Origin: Rhodopirellula sp. P2
Lineage (GTDB): Bacteria > Planctomycetota > Planctomycetia > Pirellulales > Pirellulaceae
Direction of reading: 5' to 3'
Length of the DNA stretch: 64,000 bases
Assembly (NCBI RefSeq): GCF_028768465.1
Contig: NZ_CP118225.1
Location: forward strand, 248,001 to 312,000
Shown here: in pieces, positions 52,346 through 61,800 of the stretch
How the letters are laid out: the number at the start of each line of letters is the position of its first letter
Numbering within the stretch: position 1 is the first letter of the stretch
The notes under the pieces: generated by a model
Seen by the model: the letters and a program-made list of their open reading frames with translations, nothing else
The model's database searches: none
Told to the model about the DNA's origin: nothing
Program-made: the position numbers and the translations under genes

Positions 52346-53491
52346 TCAGTTCCCCATGGGTAAATAGGCGTAGCCGTCCGCCTGCAAATTCACAACGGCG
52401 GTGAGGGCGGAGACAGCGGTCTCCACGAACACCACCACGTCCTCCGGATCAGCTCCCTTGGAAATCAAGGTTTGGCCGCAGACGTACATTTCCACGTTCG
52501 CCTCGTGCAATTGTTGCAGCAACTTGAGATTTGGATTCTCCGTTGTTCCAAACGTCTTTGCATAGGCCTCGGGATTCAGCACCGCAAGCGTTGCTGCCCC
52601 GTGAAAGACAATCGCGATCTCGGCGTCGGCAGGTTCGGCACCACCGCCCGCGTAGATGTTCAGGTACTTGGCGATGTTTTCGATCGCACTGTTCAGTTCC
52701 CCGGGAGCGGCACCACGAGTGACATCCACCAACAACTTCGTGCCGCTTCGAGGCTGCATCGCGGCATCGGGCAACTGCACGACCGCTCCATGTCCCGCAA
52801 TCACGGGATGAGCTGGCGTGAGCTTCTTGACCGGAGCATCCGTTGGCACCGGGTGGTTCTTCATCGCTTCGGCAAACCCATGTTCGACAAACCCCGAGAC
52901 CGCTTTCGCGTGAGCCTGGATCAACTTGGCTACATAGGGATCGTCCGAGGTTTCGGTCACCTTCACTCCCTTTTCAGTGTCCTCATGGACCATTTTGATC
53001 CTGTCGGTGTGTTGAAAGATCTCGGCAAACAACGGGTCCCGCATGCGAATCGGATTTGACTCCTCGATTCGATATTCCATCCATTCCACATGCTCTTTGA
53101 TCTTGTCAGCGATCTCCGGCACATTCGATTCCGTCAACGTTTCCACACCATTGGGAAGGTCCCTGACCGTCCGTGTGATCTGTTTGTGGTTTTGCAACAG
53201 ATACTGGAAGACTTCACGATCCGCATCGTGCCGATCATCGTGCCCGTGCTGACCTCCGGCTTGTCCATCGTGCCCCGAAGTCGGCCCGTTGTCGCCAGTT
53301 TGCCGCCCCGCCCCCATGCCTCGTCCCATCCCGCGGCCCATCCCACGACCGCGGCCCATTCCCTGGCCTGGACCTTGCCCGCGGCCCATCCCAGGACCGT
53401 TTCCGTTGCCGGGACCGTTTTGTGACCACACGGGTCCCGCCAACATGGCACCCAGACAACCAACGACAAAGAGATGGATGAAGCGTTTCAT
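52346..53491 (-). CDS. Secreted DsrE-like protein with Gly/Met/Arg-rich and His-rich segments
   Basis: 381 residues from ATG 53491, which has a ribosome site (AGGTGA). A signal peptide (HLFVVGCLGAMLAGPVWSQ) is followed by low complexity (about 25-70, GMGRGMGRGMG-type) and a His/Asp-rich stretch (GHDGQAGGQHGHDDRHDAD). A helical middle domain of unknown type (about 90-215, many His/Glu) leads to a C-terminal DsrE/F-like domain (about 245-378) with C338 in MYVCGQTL, at the position of the persulfide-carrying cysteine. DsrE proteins usually relay sulfur in the cytoplasm; an exported one with a metal-binding-looking head is unusual. It lies between the MBL-rhodanese and DUF3365 genes. Confidence 0.85.
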   Translation of the reverse strand: MKRFIHLFVVGCLGAMLAGPVWSQNGPGNGNGPGMGRGQGPGQGMGRGRGMGRGMGRGMGAGRQTGDNGPTSGHDGQAGGQHGHDDRHDADREVFQYLLQNHKQITRTVRDLPNGVETLTESNVPEIADKIKEHVEWMEYRIEESNPIRMRDPLFAEIFQHTDRIKMVHEDTEKGVKVTETSDDPYVAKLIQAHAKAVSGFVEHGFAEAMKNHPVPTDAPVKKLTPAHPVIAGHGAVVQLPDAAMQPRSGTKLLVDVTRGAAPGELNSAIENIAKYLNIYAGGGAEPADAEIAIVFHGAATLAVLNPEAYAKTFGTTENPNLKLLQQLHEANVEMYVCGQTLISKGADPEDVVVFVETAVSALTAVVNLQADGYAYLPMGN

Positions 53492-53627
53492 AAGGTCACC
53501 TGGTTTTGAATTTTGAAAGAACGTTTGGAGGGTGTGCACCGGCGACTCATCAGAATCGTGGACACTTTTGGTGGTCAAGACTTGTCATGCGAGACTGGTC
53601 TGCATTCCTGTTCCATGGCCGGGTTGA

Positions 53628-55049
53628 TCAAGTGCAGCAGGGCTGTCCTTTCACGCTGGGCAGACCAGCTGATTTCCATGCTGTGTAGCCGCCCGTCAGG
53701 TTGACCACATTTTTGATTCCGGCGGCCTGCAAGACACTGACGCCGATCGCGGAGCGGCCACCACTTCGGCACTGCACCACAATCTTTTGGTCCCCAGAAA
53801 GATCACGCAGGTTGTCGGGCAAGCGTCCAAGAAAACGATGTTCCGCTTGTTCGATGTGCCCTTCGTTCCACTCTTCGCTCGAACGAACGTCGATCAACTT
53901 GACCTCCCCGGCCTCGATCGCCGCCGATAAATCCGCGGGAGTCCCCGTTGCATACACTTCCGTCGCAAGTCCTGAGGAACGGACTTGCTCAGCGTCAAAG
54001 CCACCGACGATGTTCTCCACTCCGATCTTGTGCAGAACCCGAGCGGCTTCTTCGAGCTGCTCGGGTTTGCAAATCAAATGCGTCGGCTTGTCGTAGTCGA
54101 CCAGCCAGCCGGCCCAAGCCGCCAGCATACCAAGCGGAATGTTGATCGACCCTGGCACGTGCCCCTTGGCGAATTCCGCTGAGGCGGTCAGATCCACGAC
54201 GGTTCCTGATTTCACAGCGTCCGCCAACTGGCCCAGATCCAACATCGAATGATGATGCCCGGCACCCAAAATTCGGGGGCCTTCCTTGTTGACTCGTTTC
54301 ATGACAGCGAAGTACTTGGGTGCCTCCGGCTGATCCGCCAGAATGTACCGGACGAACTCTTCCTCATCGGTGAACTGCAACGCTGGATTGAAACGTTTCT
54401 CGTAACCGACGGTTGAAGATGGGATCGCCCCCAGGCCCTTGCCGCAAGCACTTCCCGCCCCATGAGCGGGCCAGACTTGCAAGTATTCCGGCAGTGCTTT
54501 GAAACGCTCTGCCGAACGGAACAAATCTCGGGCCCCGGGCTCGGCGGTGCCGGCAATCCCGGCGGCTTCTTCCAGCAGATCGGGCCGCCCGATGGAACCC
54601 ACAAAGACGAAATCACCGGTGAAGATGCCCATGGGTTCGTCTGCCCCACCGCCTTGATCCGTCAGCACAAACGAAATGCTCTCGGGCGTGTGCCCCGGCG
54701 TGTGCAAGACATCAAACTTGATCTTGCCGAGCATGAAGTGATCACCGCCATGGACGAGTTGGTGATCATACGGTTCCAGATACAGGTACTTCCAATCGGC
54801 GGGTCCCTCGTCCGATACATACAGTTTGGCACCGACGCGATCGGCCAATTCCCGTGCCCCGGAAACGTAGTCTGCATGAATGTGCGTCTCCGCGACCGCG
54901 GTGATTTTCAGCCCTTCGCGATCCGCCATTTCAATGTACTGATCGATGTCACGTCCCGGATCAACGACGAGAGCTTCCTGGGCTCTCTGACACCCAACGA
55001 GGTAAGAAGCGTGCGCGAGTTTTTGGTCGTAGAAGTACTTGAGCAACAT
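53628..55049 (-). CDS. Persulfide-dioxygenase-like MBL fold fused to two rhodanese domains
   Basis: 473 residues. The metallo-beta-lactamase domain (1-250) has ETHIHAD (54-60), HTPGH (116-120), TGD (144-146) and H196, with SIGRPDL as in ETHE1-type persulfide dioxygenases. These oxidise glutathione persulfide to sulfite. A first rhodanese domain (270-355) has C327 (LICKPEQ) without the usual loop and is probably inactive. A second (368-465) has C427 in CRSGGRS and looks active. The tail carries vicinal cysteines (QPCCT). The start at 55049 has a ribosome site (AGGGGAA). It lies 31 nt after TauE, so the sulfite it makes could leave by that exporter. Confidence 0.94.
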   Translation of the reverse strand: MLLKYFYDQKLAHASYLVGCQRAQEALVVDPGRDIDQYIEMADREGLKITAVAETHIHADYVSGARELADRVGAKLYVSDEGPADWKYLYLEPYDHQLVHGGDHFMLGKIKFDVLHTPGHTPESISFVLTDQGGGADEPMGIFTGDFVFVGSIGRPDLLEEAAGIAGTAEPGARDLFRSAERFKALPEYLQVWPAHGAGSACGKGLGAIPSSTVGYEKRFNPALQFTDEEEFVRYILADQPEAPKYFAVMKRVNKEGPRILGAGHHHSMLDLGQLADAVKSGTVVDLTASAEFAKGHVPGSINIPLGMLAAWAGWLVDYDKPTHLICKPEQLEEAARVLHKIGVENIVGGFDAEQVRSSGLATEVYATGTPADLSAAIEAGEVKLIDVRSSEEWNEGHIEQAEHRFLGRLPDNLRDLSGDQKIVVQCRSGGRSAIGVSVLQAAGIKNVVNLTGGYTAWKSAGLPSVKGQPCCT

Positions 55050-55080
55050 GATTCGATTCCCCTGTGAAAGTAAACGAGCT

Positions 55081-55905
55081 TTACAAAACCAGTGATTTAA
55101 AAATGACAAACGTGGCGACCAAGACGACCGCGACAGCAAATGTCTTTTGTAGTGTGGGCCCCTTCAGACGCTTGGCGACAATCCCGCCCAACCACATGCC
55201 TGCGAAACCTCCGACCATGAATTGCAACGTTGTCTCCAGCGACAGTTCATTCCCGTTGGCCAGATGCGACGCCACACCGCTGACACTGACCAACACGATC
55301 ACAAACAAGGACGTCGCAACCGCTTGGTGAATCGCCATCCCACTGAACAACACCAGTGCGGGAACGATGACAAAGCCACCTCCGACGCCAAACATGCCTG
55401 ACAACACACCGGTCATCAGCCCAACCAAAATCAGCAACCTTGCGCACTTGGAAGTCAAACGCAACTTCCCGTCTTCGTCCCTCTGACAGGCGCTGCGATC
55501 ACGTCCCGGCAACGTTTCCGTGTTGCAAACACCACTCGGCAGACTGGGATTCTTGGTCTTGGCCCACATCCGCTGAGCGACGACCAACATCAACACCGCA
55601 AACATCACCAGCAGTGCTTGCTCGGGAATCAGCGTCGAAAGATACGATCCAAACGGCGCGCCGATCATGCCCGCCACCGCGAACAGCACCCCCGTTCGCA
55701 ATTCCACTTCCCCTCGCACCAACCGCGGCACCGCACCGAATAGAGCGGTGCCGCCCACGGAGGCCAGGGAAATTCCGACTGCCTCTCGCGGCGCCACTGC
55801 CAGCCCGTAGACCAGCAAGGGCACTGCAAAAACTCCGCCGCCCCCGCCGGTCAAACCCAGCGCGAAACCAACAATGCAGCCGAAGAGAATTGCTAGACCG
55901 AACAT
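55081..55905 (-). CDS. TauE/SafE-family sulfite/organosulfonate exporter-like permease
   Basis: About 274 residues with eight membrane segments in two repeats. Each repeat begins with the family glycine motif: GFALGLTGGGGGVFAVPLL and GVLSGMFGVGGGFVIVPAL. Between them is a cytoplasmic loop with Cys residues (about 125-150, GVCNTET and RSACQRD). Family members move sulfite, sulfoacetate or related anions. The start at 55905 follows a GGAG site and overlaps the upstream rhodanese gene by 13 nt; the ATG at 55923 is possible. Confidence 0.92.
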   Translation of the reverse strand: MFGLAILFGCIVGFALGLTGGGGGVFAVPLLVYGLAVAPREAVGISLASVGGTALFGAVPRLVRGEVELRTGVLFAVAGMIGAPFGSYLSTLIPEQALLVMFAVLMLVVAQRMWAKTKNPSLPSGVCNTETLPGRDRSACQRDEDGKLRLTSKCARLLILVGLMTGVLSGMFGVGGGFVIVPALVLFSGMAIHQAVATSLFVIVLVSVSGVASHLANGNELSLETTLQFMVGGFAGMWLGGIVAKRLKGPTLQKTFAVAVVLVATFVIFKSLVL

Positions 55906-56438
55906 GACCCCGATTCTCCACATCGGTTCCAGGGCATCTTGGACAGCATCATGCCCATGCCACATGTGTCAGTGATCCCGGCGAACATCAGCCCCGCGCC
56001 GATGAAGGCGGAGAGTCCCATGAAGTACGGATGCACGAAGTAACCGAGCACCGCCCCCAGTAACGCCAAAAAACCAGCCAAGATGCGGACCTGACGTTCC
56101 AAGGAAACGGCCTTCTTTCCTCGCACCACTGGCAATCCGGCCTGCGTCCAAGCCGTCGTCCCGCCTTCCACGTTCACGATGTTTTCAATGCCAGCGTCCA
56201 AGAACTTCTGGACCGCTTTGCTGGACCGGTTGCCGCTGCGGCAAATGACATAGATCGCTTTTTCCGAGTCGCTTCTGAGTGACTCCGCCACCGCTTTGGG
56301 ATCGAGAGAATCCAGCGGCACGTTGACCGCACCCTCGACATGGACCTCGCGGTATTCGGTTGGCATCCGAACGTCGATCAATTCAATGACGCCGTTGGCT
56401 TGCTTGTCGGCGAGTTGTTTCACATCAATTGTTTGCAT
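55893..56438 (-). CDS. Rhodanese domain fused to a DUF2892-type membrane region
   Basis: 181 residues. The rhodanese domain (1-110) has IELIDVRMPTEYREVHVEG and the active loop VICRSGNRSSKA with C66. Two hydrophobic segments (about 118-160: VRILAGFLALLGAVLGYF and YFMGLSAFIGAGLMFAG) form a YgaP-like DUF2892 anchor. The C-terminus is Cys-rich (TCGMG, RCGESGSC). YgaP-type proteins are membrane-bound sulfurtransferases. It is the second gene of the cluster, 110 nt after the ArsR-family gene. Confidence 0.93.
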   Translation of the reverse strand: MQTIDVKQLADKQANGVIELIDVRMPTEYREVHVEGAVNVPLDSLDPKAVAESLRSDSEKAIYVICRSGNRSSKAVQKFLDAGIENIVNVEGGTTAWTQAGLPVVRGKKAVSLERQVRILAGFLALLGAVLGYFVHPYFMGLSAFIGAGLMFAGITDTCGMGMMLSKMPWNRCGESGSCSV

Positions 56439-56548
56439 CAGAAACTCCGGCGGCTCGTTGTGCTGAAATGAGAAAAAGTTCTTTAGTTCGTAATGTCTCT
56501 ATTCGACGAGGTATCGTCGTAAAAAAACGGTTTGGGACCGTGAATGGT

Positions 56549-56902
56549 TCAAGGATCGGTCGCATCAGAAGGCAGAAAACGGCCTTCAATGCAAGCCATC
56601 AATTCTTCCAGGTGAGGCTCGGCGACGCTGTAGTAAACCCGTCGCCCTTCGCGTTCGCTGGTTAAAAAACCACACCGCTGCAACAACCGAAGATGCTCCG
56701 ATCCCACGTTGTCTTGAATGCCACAATCCGCGGCCAGTTCACCCACGGTGTAGCGACCGTGCTGCAAAAGCTGCACGATCCTCAGTCGGACAGGGTGAGC
56801 CAACGTCCTCAAGCATTCCGCTGCGTCCGCAAAATCCCCGACTTGGCCGGGCGGCTTGCTCAGCGTTTTGGAAGGCTTCTGCTGGGTTGTTTTGGTTGCC
56901 AT
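56549..56902 (-). CDS. ArsR-family regulator of the sulfur cluster
   Basis: 117 residues. AECLRTLAHPVRLRIVQLL, HTH NVGSEHLRLLQRCGFLTS and wing EGRRVYYSV are the winged-helix core. Cysteines are at 30, 60, 77 and 104. C104 in the last helix (LMACIEGRF) sits where persulfide sensors such as SqrR/BigR have one of their two cysteines. Their other cysteine position (in IVQLL) is Gln here, so a different pair (for example C30/C104) would be needed. It is first gene of the run, with a ribosome site (GGGAGAA) and promoter/operator just upstream. I infer that it represses the operon and senses sulfur species or a metal. Confidence 0.88.
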   Translation of the reverse strand: MATKTTQQKPSKTLSKPPGQVGDFADAAECLRTLAHPVRLRIVQLLQHGRYTVGELAADCGIQDNVGSEHLRLLQRCGFLTSEREGRRVYYSVAEPHLEELMACIEGRFLPSDATDP

Positions 56903-56926
56903 GGTTTCTCCCTCAGGTATTCAATC

Positions 56927-56954
56927 ATCATATCGTCACCTCACGAGGTGTCAA
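56927..56954 (-). promoter_or_regulatory. Strong promoter with palindromic operator in the spacer
   Basis: On the - strand TTGACA (56949-56954) and TATGAT (56927-56932) are separated by 16 nt. Palindrome arms CACCTC and GAGGTG with a 2-nt centre (56937-56950) fill the spacer and touch the -35. The ArsR-family start is 25 nt below the -10. Binding there would block RNA polymerase, so autoregulation is likely. It is the only strong promoter I found for the sixteen-gene - strand run. Confidence 0.75.
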
Positions 56955-57051
56955 GCCATCTTTTCCTCGGGAATTTGCCGAGTGGACTCGGTGGTCGCTT
57001 CGTCGATGCCGGCCTAACAGTCCCCTTCTGCCACCATTTCGAGGCATCCAG

Positions 57052-57074
57052 CGGTGGACAGAATCTGTCCACCG
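57052..57074. promoter_or_regulatory. 23-bp palindrome upstream of the second adaptor/RND pair
   Basis: Arms CGGTGGACAG (57052-57061) and CTGTCCACCG (57065-57074) are perfectly complementary around AAT. It lies in the divergent region between the ArsR-family gene and the adaptor gene, about 170 nt before the chosen adaptor start. It could be an operator for a dimeric metal regulator or form an RNA hairpin. No T-run follows. Confidence 0.55.
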
Positions 57075-57245
57075 GTGTGGTGAATGTCTTTCCGTCGCCG
57101 CCGCATGCAAACGATGGCCAACCTTCGAAAAGCTCTGAATCACTGGGAAAACAGCTCTTTCCGAGCGTTGGCACAACTCGTGCTAATCCCTCGTGTGAAT
57201 CAGGACGGACGCCCATCGCCCCCACCAACATCCATTGCCAAACCG

Positions 57246-58781
57246 ATGACAGTCACCAACACTTCGACGTCCCCTTCCTCGACCGGAGAACCCGCTGCGG
57301 ATCTCGCCGGTACCAAGACAGGCGCGGTCGCGTCGGCGCTCAAGGGCCTGCCGACCTTGTTGGTGCTGGTGGTGATGGGTGGCGGTTGGATGGTGATGCA
57401 TCAAATCAACTCGGGTGGCAGCCGCACCGAAGAGATCGTCGAGACCGCCGAAGCCCCCACCTCCAGCGACACGTTGGTGTTGCCCGCCGGCAAACTCCAG
57501 GTCGCGAAAATCGAGACTGTCATCGCGCAGCCTCAGAACATTCAACATGTTCACACGGTGCCGGGCCGACTGCGGTACGACCAAACCAAGCATGTTGATG
57601 TGAAGGCACCGATGGATGGCATCTTGGCAGAGTTGGTTGTAACACCTGGCGAGCACGTGAATGCCGGCGATCTGATCGCGGTCCTTCGCAGTCCCGAAAT
57701 CGGTCAGGCGCGAGCCGAAATCTTGAAGCGGAAGAAAGAACGTGACATCGCTGAGCAGATCCTGCAGCGAGAACTGACGCTGGCAAAGAATCTGCAACAA
57801 GTCTCCAGCATGCTCGACCAAGGTCAGTCCGTCGATGCGATTGAGCAGGCATTCTCCAATCGTGCCCTGGGGGCTTATCGCCAAGACATCTTGTCGGCCT
57901 ATTCCAAAATGCTGCTGGCCGACGAACTGCTCGCGAAACTTCGCCCGCTGGTTGCCTCCGGTTCGGTTTCCGGCCGGACGGTTCGAGAACGAGAGGGCGA
58001 ACGCCAACTGGCTGAGACCGCGTTCCGAACCGCTCGCGATCAAGCCTCGTTCGAGATCGAGCAGTCCAAAATGAAAGCCGAAGCGAATGTGGCCGAAGCG
58101 AATCGGCAACTGAACCTGGCTTGGCAATCGCTGGAAACGTTGCTGGGATACAAGGAAGACAAAAACACGGTCAACCTCAGCAACGAAGAAGCCCTTTCGC
58201 GATTGGAGGTCCGAGCGCCATTCGGCGGCAGCGTCGAGTCGCAAGGCTTTGCCAACAACGAACGCGTGATGCGCGGCGATGCACTGATTGTGCTTGCCAA
58301 CACCGACTCCCTTTCCGTCGAAGCCAGCATCCGAGAAAGCGATTGGTCCGTTGTGAATTTGCAACCCGGTGCGGAAGTGTCGGTCATGGTGCCAGCGCTC
58401 GATCAACGCGTTTTCCCTGCCAAGGTGCGGTACTTCGGACGCGAAGTTCAGGCCGACACCAATTCCGTTCCCCTGGTCGCACGCATCGAAAACAACGAAG
58501 GCTTGTTGCGACCGGGCATGTTCGTCCGAGTCACCGTCCCAATTGGCGAACTGCGCCAAGCATTGTCGATCAAACCGGAATCGCTTCTCCAACACGAAAA
58601 CGAACAGTTTGTCTTCCTCGACCTGGGCAACGGATCATTTCAACGGGTGAACGTTTCCACGGGCCAAGCCTCCGACGACTGGGTGGAGGTCACCAGCGGA
58701 CTGTCGCCGGGCCAGTCGGTGGTCACCAAGGGTGCATTTTTATTGAAGTCGGAGTTGCTGCTTCAAGGGGAAGGCGAATAG
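57246..58781 (+). CDS. CusB/CzcB-family periplasmic adaptor of the second heavy-metal pump
   Basis: 511 residues from ATG 57246. A Ser/Thr-rich cytoplasmic tail of about 30 residues precedes one membrane segment (LPTLLVLVVMGGGWMVMHQI). The lipoyl/barrel halves are HTVPGRLRYDQTKHVDVKAP...ELVVTPGEHVNAGDLI and LEVRAPFGGSVESQGF, with a long helical hairpin (about 165-300) between them. The C-terminal domain ends LSPGQSVVTKGAFLLKSELL, as in the first adaptor (33319-31865). In-frame ATGs at 57084, 57105 and 57114 exist, but the added residues look random. The RND gene follows after 98 nt. Confidence 0.92.
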   Translation: MTVTNTSTSPSSTGEPAADLAGTKTGAVASALKGLPTLLVLVVMGGGWMVMHQINSGGSRTEEIVETAEAPTSSDTLVLPAGKLQVAKIETVIAQPQNIQHVHTVPGRLRYDQTKHVDVKAPMDGILAELVVTPGEHVNAGDLIAVLRSPEIGQARAEILKRKKERDIAEQILQRELTLAKNLQQVSSMLDQGQSVDAIEQAFSNRALGAYRQDILSAYSKMLLADELLAKLRPLVASGSVSGRTVREREGERQLAETAFRTARDQASFEIEQSKMKAEANVAEANRQLNLAWQSLETLLGYKEDKNTVNLSNEEALSRLEVRAPFGGSVESQGFANNERVMRGDALIVLANTDSLSVEASIRESDWSVVNLQPGAEVSVMVPALDQRVFPAKVRYFGREVQADTNSVPLVARIENNEGLLRPGMFVRVTVPIGELRQALSIKPESLLQHENEQFVFLDLGNGSFQRVNVSTGQASDDWVEVTSGLSPGQSVVTKGAFLLKSELLLQGEGE

Positions 58782-58879
58782 CGATCTTGCTCGCCCGCTT
58801 CTTTTCCGCAGTCCCCCATCCCCTCACTCCACGGCGTTGATAGTCCATTCAGCGTCTCAGCAACTCGGACGACTTCACC

Positions 58880-61800
58880 ATGCTCACGAAGATCATTGAA
58901 CTCTCGCTCGTCAACCGCGGGCTCGTCATCATCCTGACGATGCTGATGGCGGCGGCAGGGGTGTACTCGGCGTTGAATCTGCCGATCGATGCCGTCCCCG
59001 ACATGACCAACGTGCAAGTTCAGGTGGTGACTGACGCTGGTTCCTTGTCTCCCGTCGAAGTGGAACGCTACGTCACTTATCCGGTGGAGAACACGATGGG
59101 CGGCCTGCCCGATGTGGAAGAACTCCGCAGCGTTTCCAAGTTCGGCATTTCCGTTGTCACGATCGTGTTCCAAGAAGGAACCGATATCTACCACGCTCGC
59201 CAACTCGTGACCGAACGACTCGGCGATGCCGCCGCCGACATTCCGCCCGGGTACGGCACGCCAACGGTTGGTCCCCTGACGACGGCGCTCGGCGAAATCT
59301 TGCAGTTTGAAGTTCGCAGCGACCGCCACTCACCGATGGAACTGCGGACGATGTTGGAATGGGAGATTTCCCCCAAACTGCGTCAGGTTCCCGGTGTCAC
59401 CGAAATCAACACGCACGGGGGTTACTACAAAACATTCGAAGTCCAACCGGATCCCGATCGAATGACCAGCTATGGGATCCCGATGGAGTTGCTCTTCCAA
59501 CGGTTGCAAGCCAACAACAACACCTCCGGCGGCGGCTACGTCATCCATCACGGCGAACAACGATTCATTCGCGGCGTCTCGTTGCTGGAAAACGAAGCCG
59601 ACATTGAAAGCGTGGTCATTCGGCGGGAACCGGACGGGAACCCCATTCTGCTTGGTGACATCGCGACGGTCAGCATCGAACCGATGACGCGACAAGGTGC
59701 CGTGACCCGCGATGGACGCGGCGAAGTGGTGACGGGGTTGGTGATGATGTTGATTGGCGAAAACTCACGTGAAGTGGTGGAACTCGCCAAAGAACGCCTG
59801 CAAGAGATCGAAATCACGCTGCCCAAGGGAGTGCATCTCGAGGTCACTTATGACCGTGCGGCTCTGATCGGTCGGACCCTCAAAACAGTCCTGACCAACC
59901 TGACCGAAGGCGGCATGCTGGTGATTGTGGTGTTGCTGCTGATGCTTGGCAATTTGAGAGCCGGGATCATCGTGGCGCTCGCGATTCCTTTGTCCATGCT
60001 GTTCGCCACCAACGTCATGGCCTACACCGGCGTCACGGCCAGTTTGATGAGCCTGGGTGCGATCGACTTTGGACTGATCGTCGACAGCAGCGTGATCATG
60101 GTCGAGAACTGCATCCGCAAACTCTCCCACGACAACGGCGACGCCAAACACGAGGACGTGATTCGCGACGCCGCAGTCGAAGTTCGCAAGCCGACAATGT
60201 TTGGCGAACTGATCATTGCGGTGGTGTTCCTGCCGATCCTGTTGCTGGAGGGCACGGAAGGCAAACTGTTCCGCCCGATGGCTTTGACGGTGCTGTTCGC
60301 ACTGGGCGGTTCCATGATCCTGTCTCTGTCATTCATGCCCGCCATGGCCTCCATCTTTTTGCCCAAGAAGATGAAAGAAGAAGATGTCCTCTTGGTGCGA
60401 ATCGTCAAATTCTTTTACGAACCGTTGGTCACTCGAGCGATCAAGCATCCCTTTGTCACGGTTGCCATCGCACTGACCGTGTTCGCACTCAGTCTGCCGA
60501 TGGGCCGTCACTTGGGAGCCGAATTCATGCCCCGGCTCGAAGAGGGCGACCTGCTGGTTGAGGCCTTGCGGTTGCCAAGTGCGACACTGGAAGGTTCGAT
60601 CGAAATGTCGACCCAAATTGAGAACATCCTCAAAGAGTATCCGGAAGTGGAAACGGTGTTTTCCAAAACGGGACGTCCCGAGATCGCCAACGATGTGATG
60701 GGTGTTCACCAAACCGATGTTTGGGTCCTGTTGAAACCGGTGCACGATTGGCCGGAACAAAAGACACGCGACGAACTGATTGAACAGATGTCCGATGAAC
60801 TCAATGCAAACGTCCCCGGCGTCGCATTTGGGTTCACGCAACCGATCGAAATGCGAGTCGACGAACTGGTTGCTGGCGTCAAAGCCGATGTGGCCGTTTT
60901 GCTCTACGGCGATGACATGGAAGTGCTCGGTGAGAAAGGCAAAGAGATCGAAGCGGTGTTGCGTTCCATTCCGGGTGCGGTGGATGTCAAAGCAGACTAC
61001 CAAGCCAACCTTTCCACCCTGACGATCAAAACCAAACCTCAGGCCCTGGCCCAATACGGCATTGATGCCCAAACCGTGTTGGACGTCGTCTCCTCACTGG
61101 GTGGACATCAAGTCGGTCAAGTCTTCGAAGGACGCGCGCGGTACCCGATCATGGTTCGTGTTCCGCAGCAGTGGCGAGAGAACCTGTCCTTGCTTGAGCA
61201 GGTTCCCGTTGCGGACTCCAACGGAAAATCGGTCCCACTGAAGGAGCTGACCGACATTCGTTTGGAAGAAACCCCGCCCACGATTGAACACGAAGGCAAC
61301 CGCCGACGAACGTTCATCTCGGCCAACGTTCGGGGACGCGATGTCGCCACCTTTGTTACCGAAGCACAAACCGCGGTTGCGGAACAAGTTGAATTCGCTC
61401 CGGGATACGAAGTGCGGTGGGGCGGTGACTTTGAAAACCTGCAATCCGCCAGCAAACGACTGGCGATCATCACGCCGATCGTGCTGATGATCATCATGCT
61501 GTTGTTGCACACCAGCCTTGGTTCGATGCGATTGGCGCTGCTGATCTTCCTGGCCGTTCCCATGGCGGCTTCCGGCGGAATCATTGCATTGTATCTTCGC
61601 GAAATGCCGTTCAGCATTTCCGCCGGCGTCGGGTTCATCGCCTTGTTTGGCGTCGCGGTGCTCAATGGTTTGGTGTGGGTGAGTGCGGCGGAGCATTCCC
61701 GCAAATCCGGGATGCCACTGCAAGACGTCAGTCACGACACCGCTCTGGTTCGCTTGCGTCCGGTCTTGATGACGGCACTCGTGGCCAGCCTGGGGTTCTT

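Noticed and set aside
57183..58595. 470-codon - strand frame antisense to the adaptor gene
   Set aside because: The + strand adaptor has lipoyl, hairpin and barrel segments; the antisense frame has no recognisable motif.
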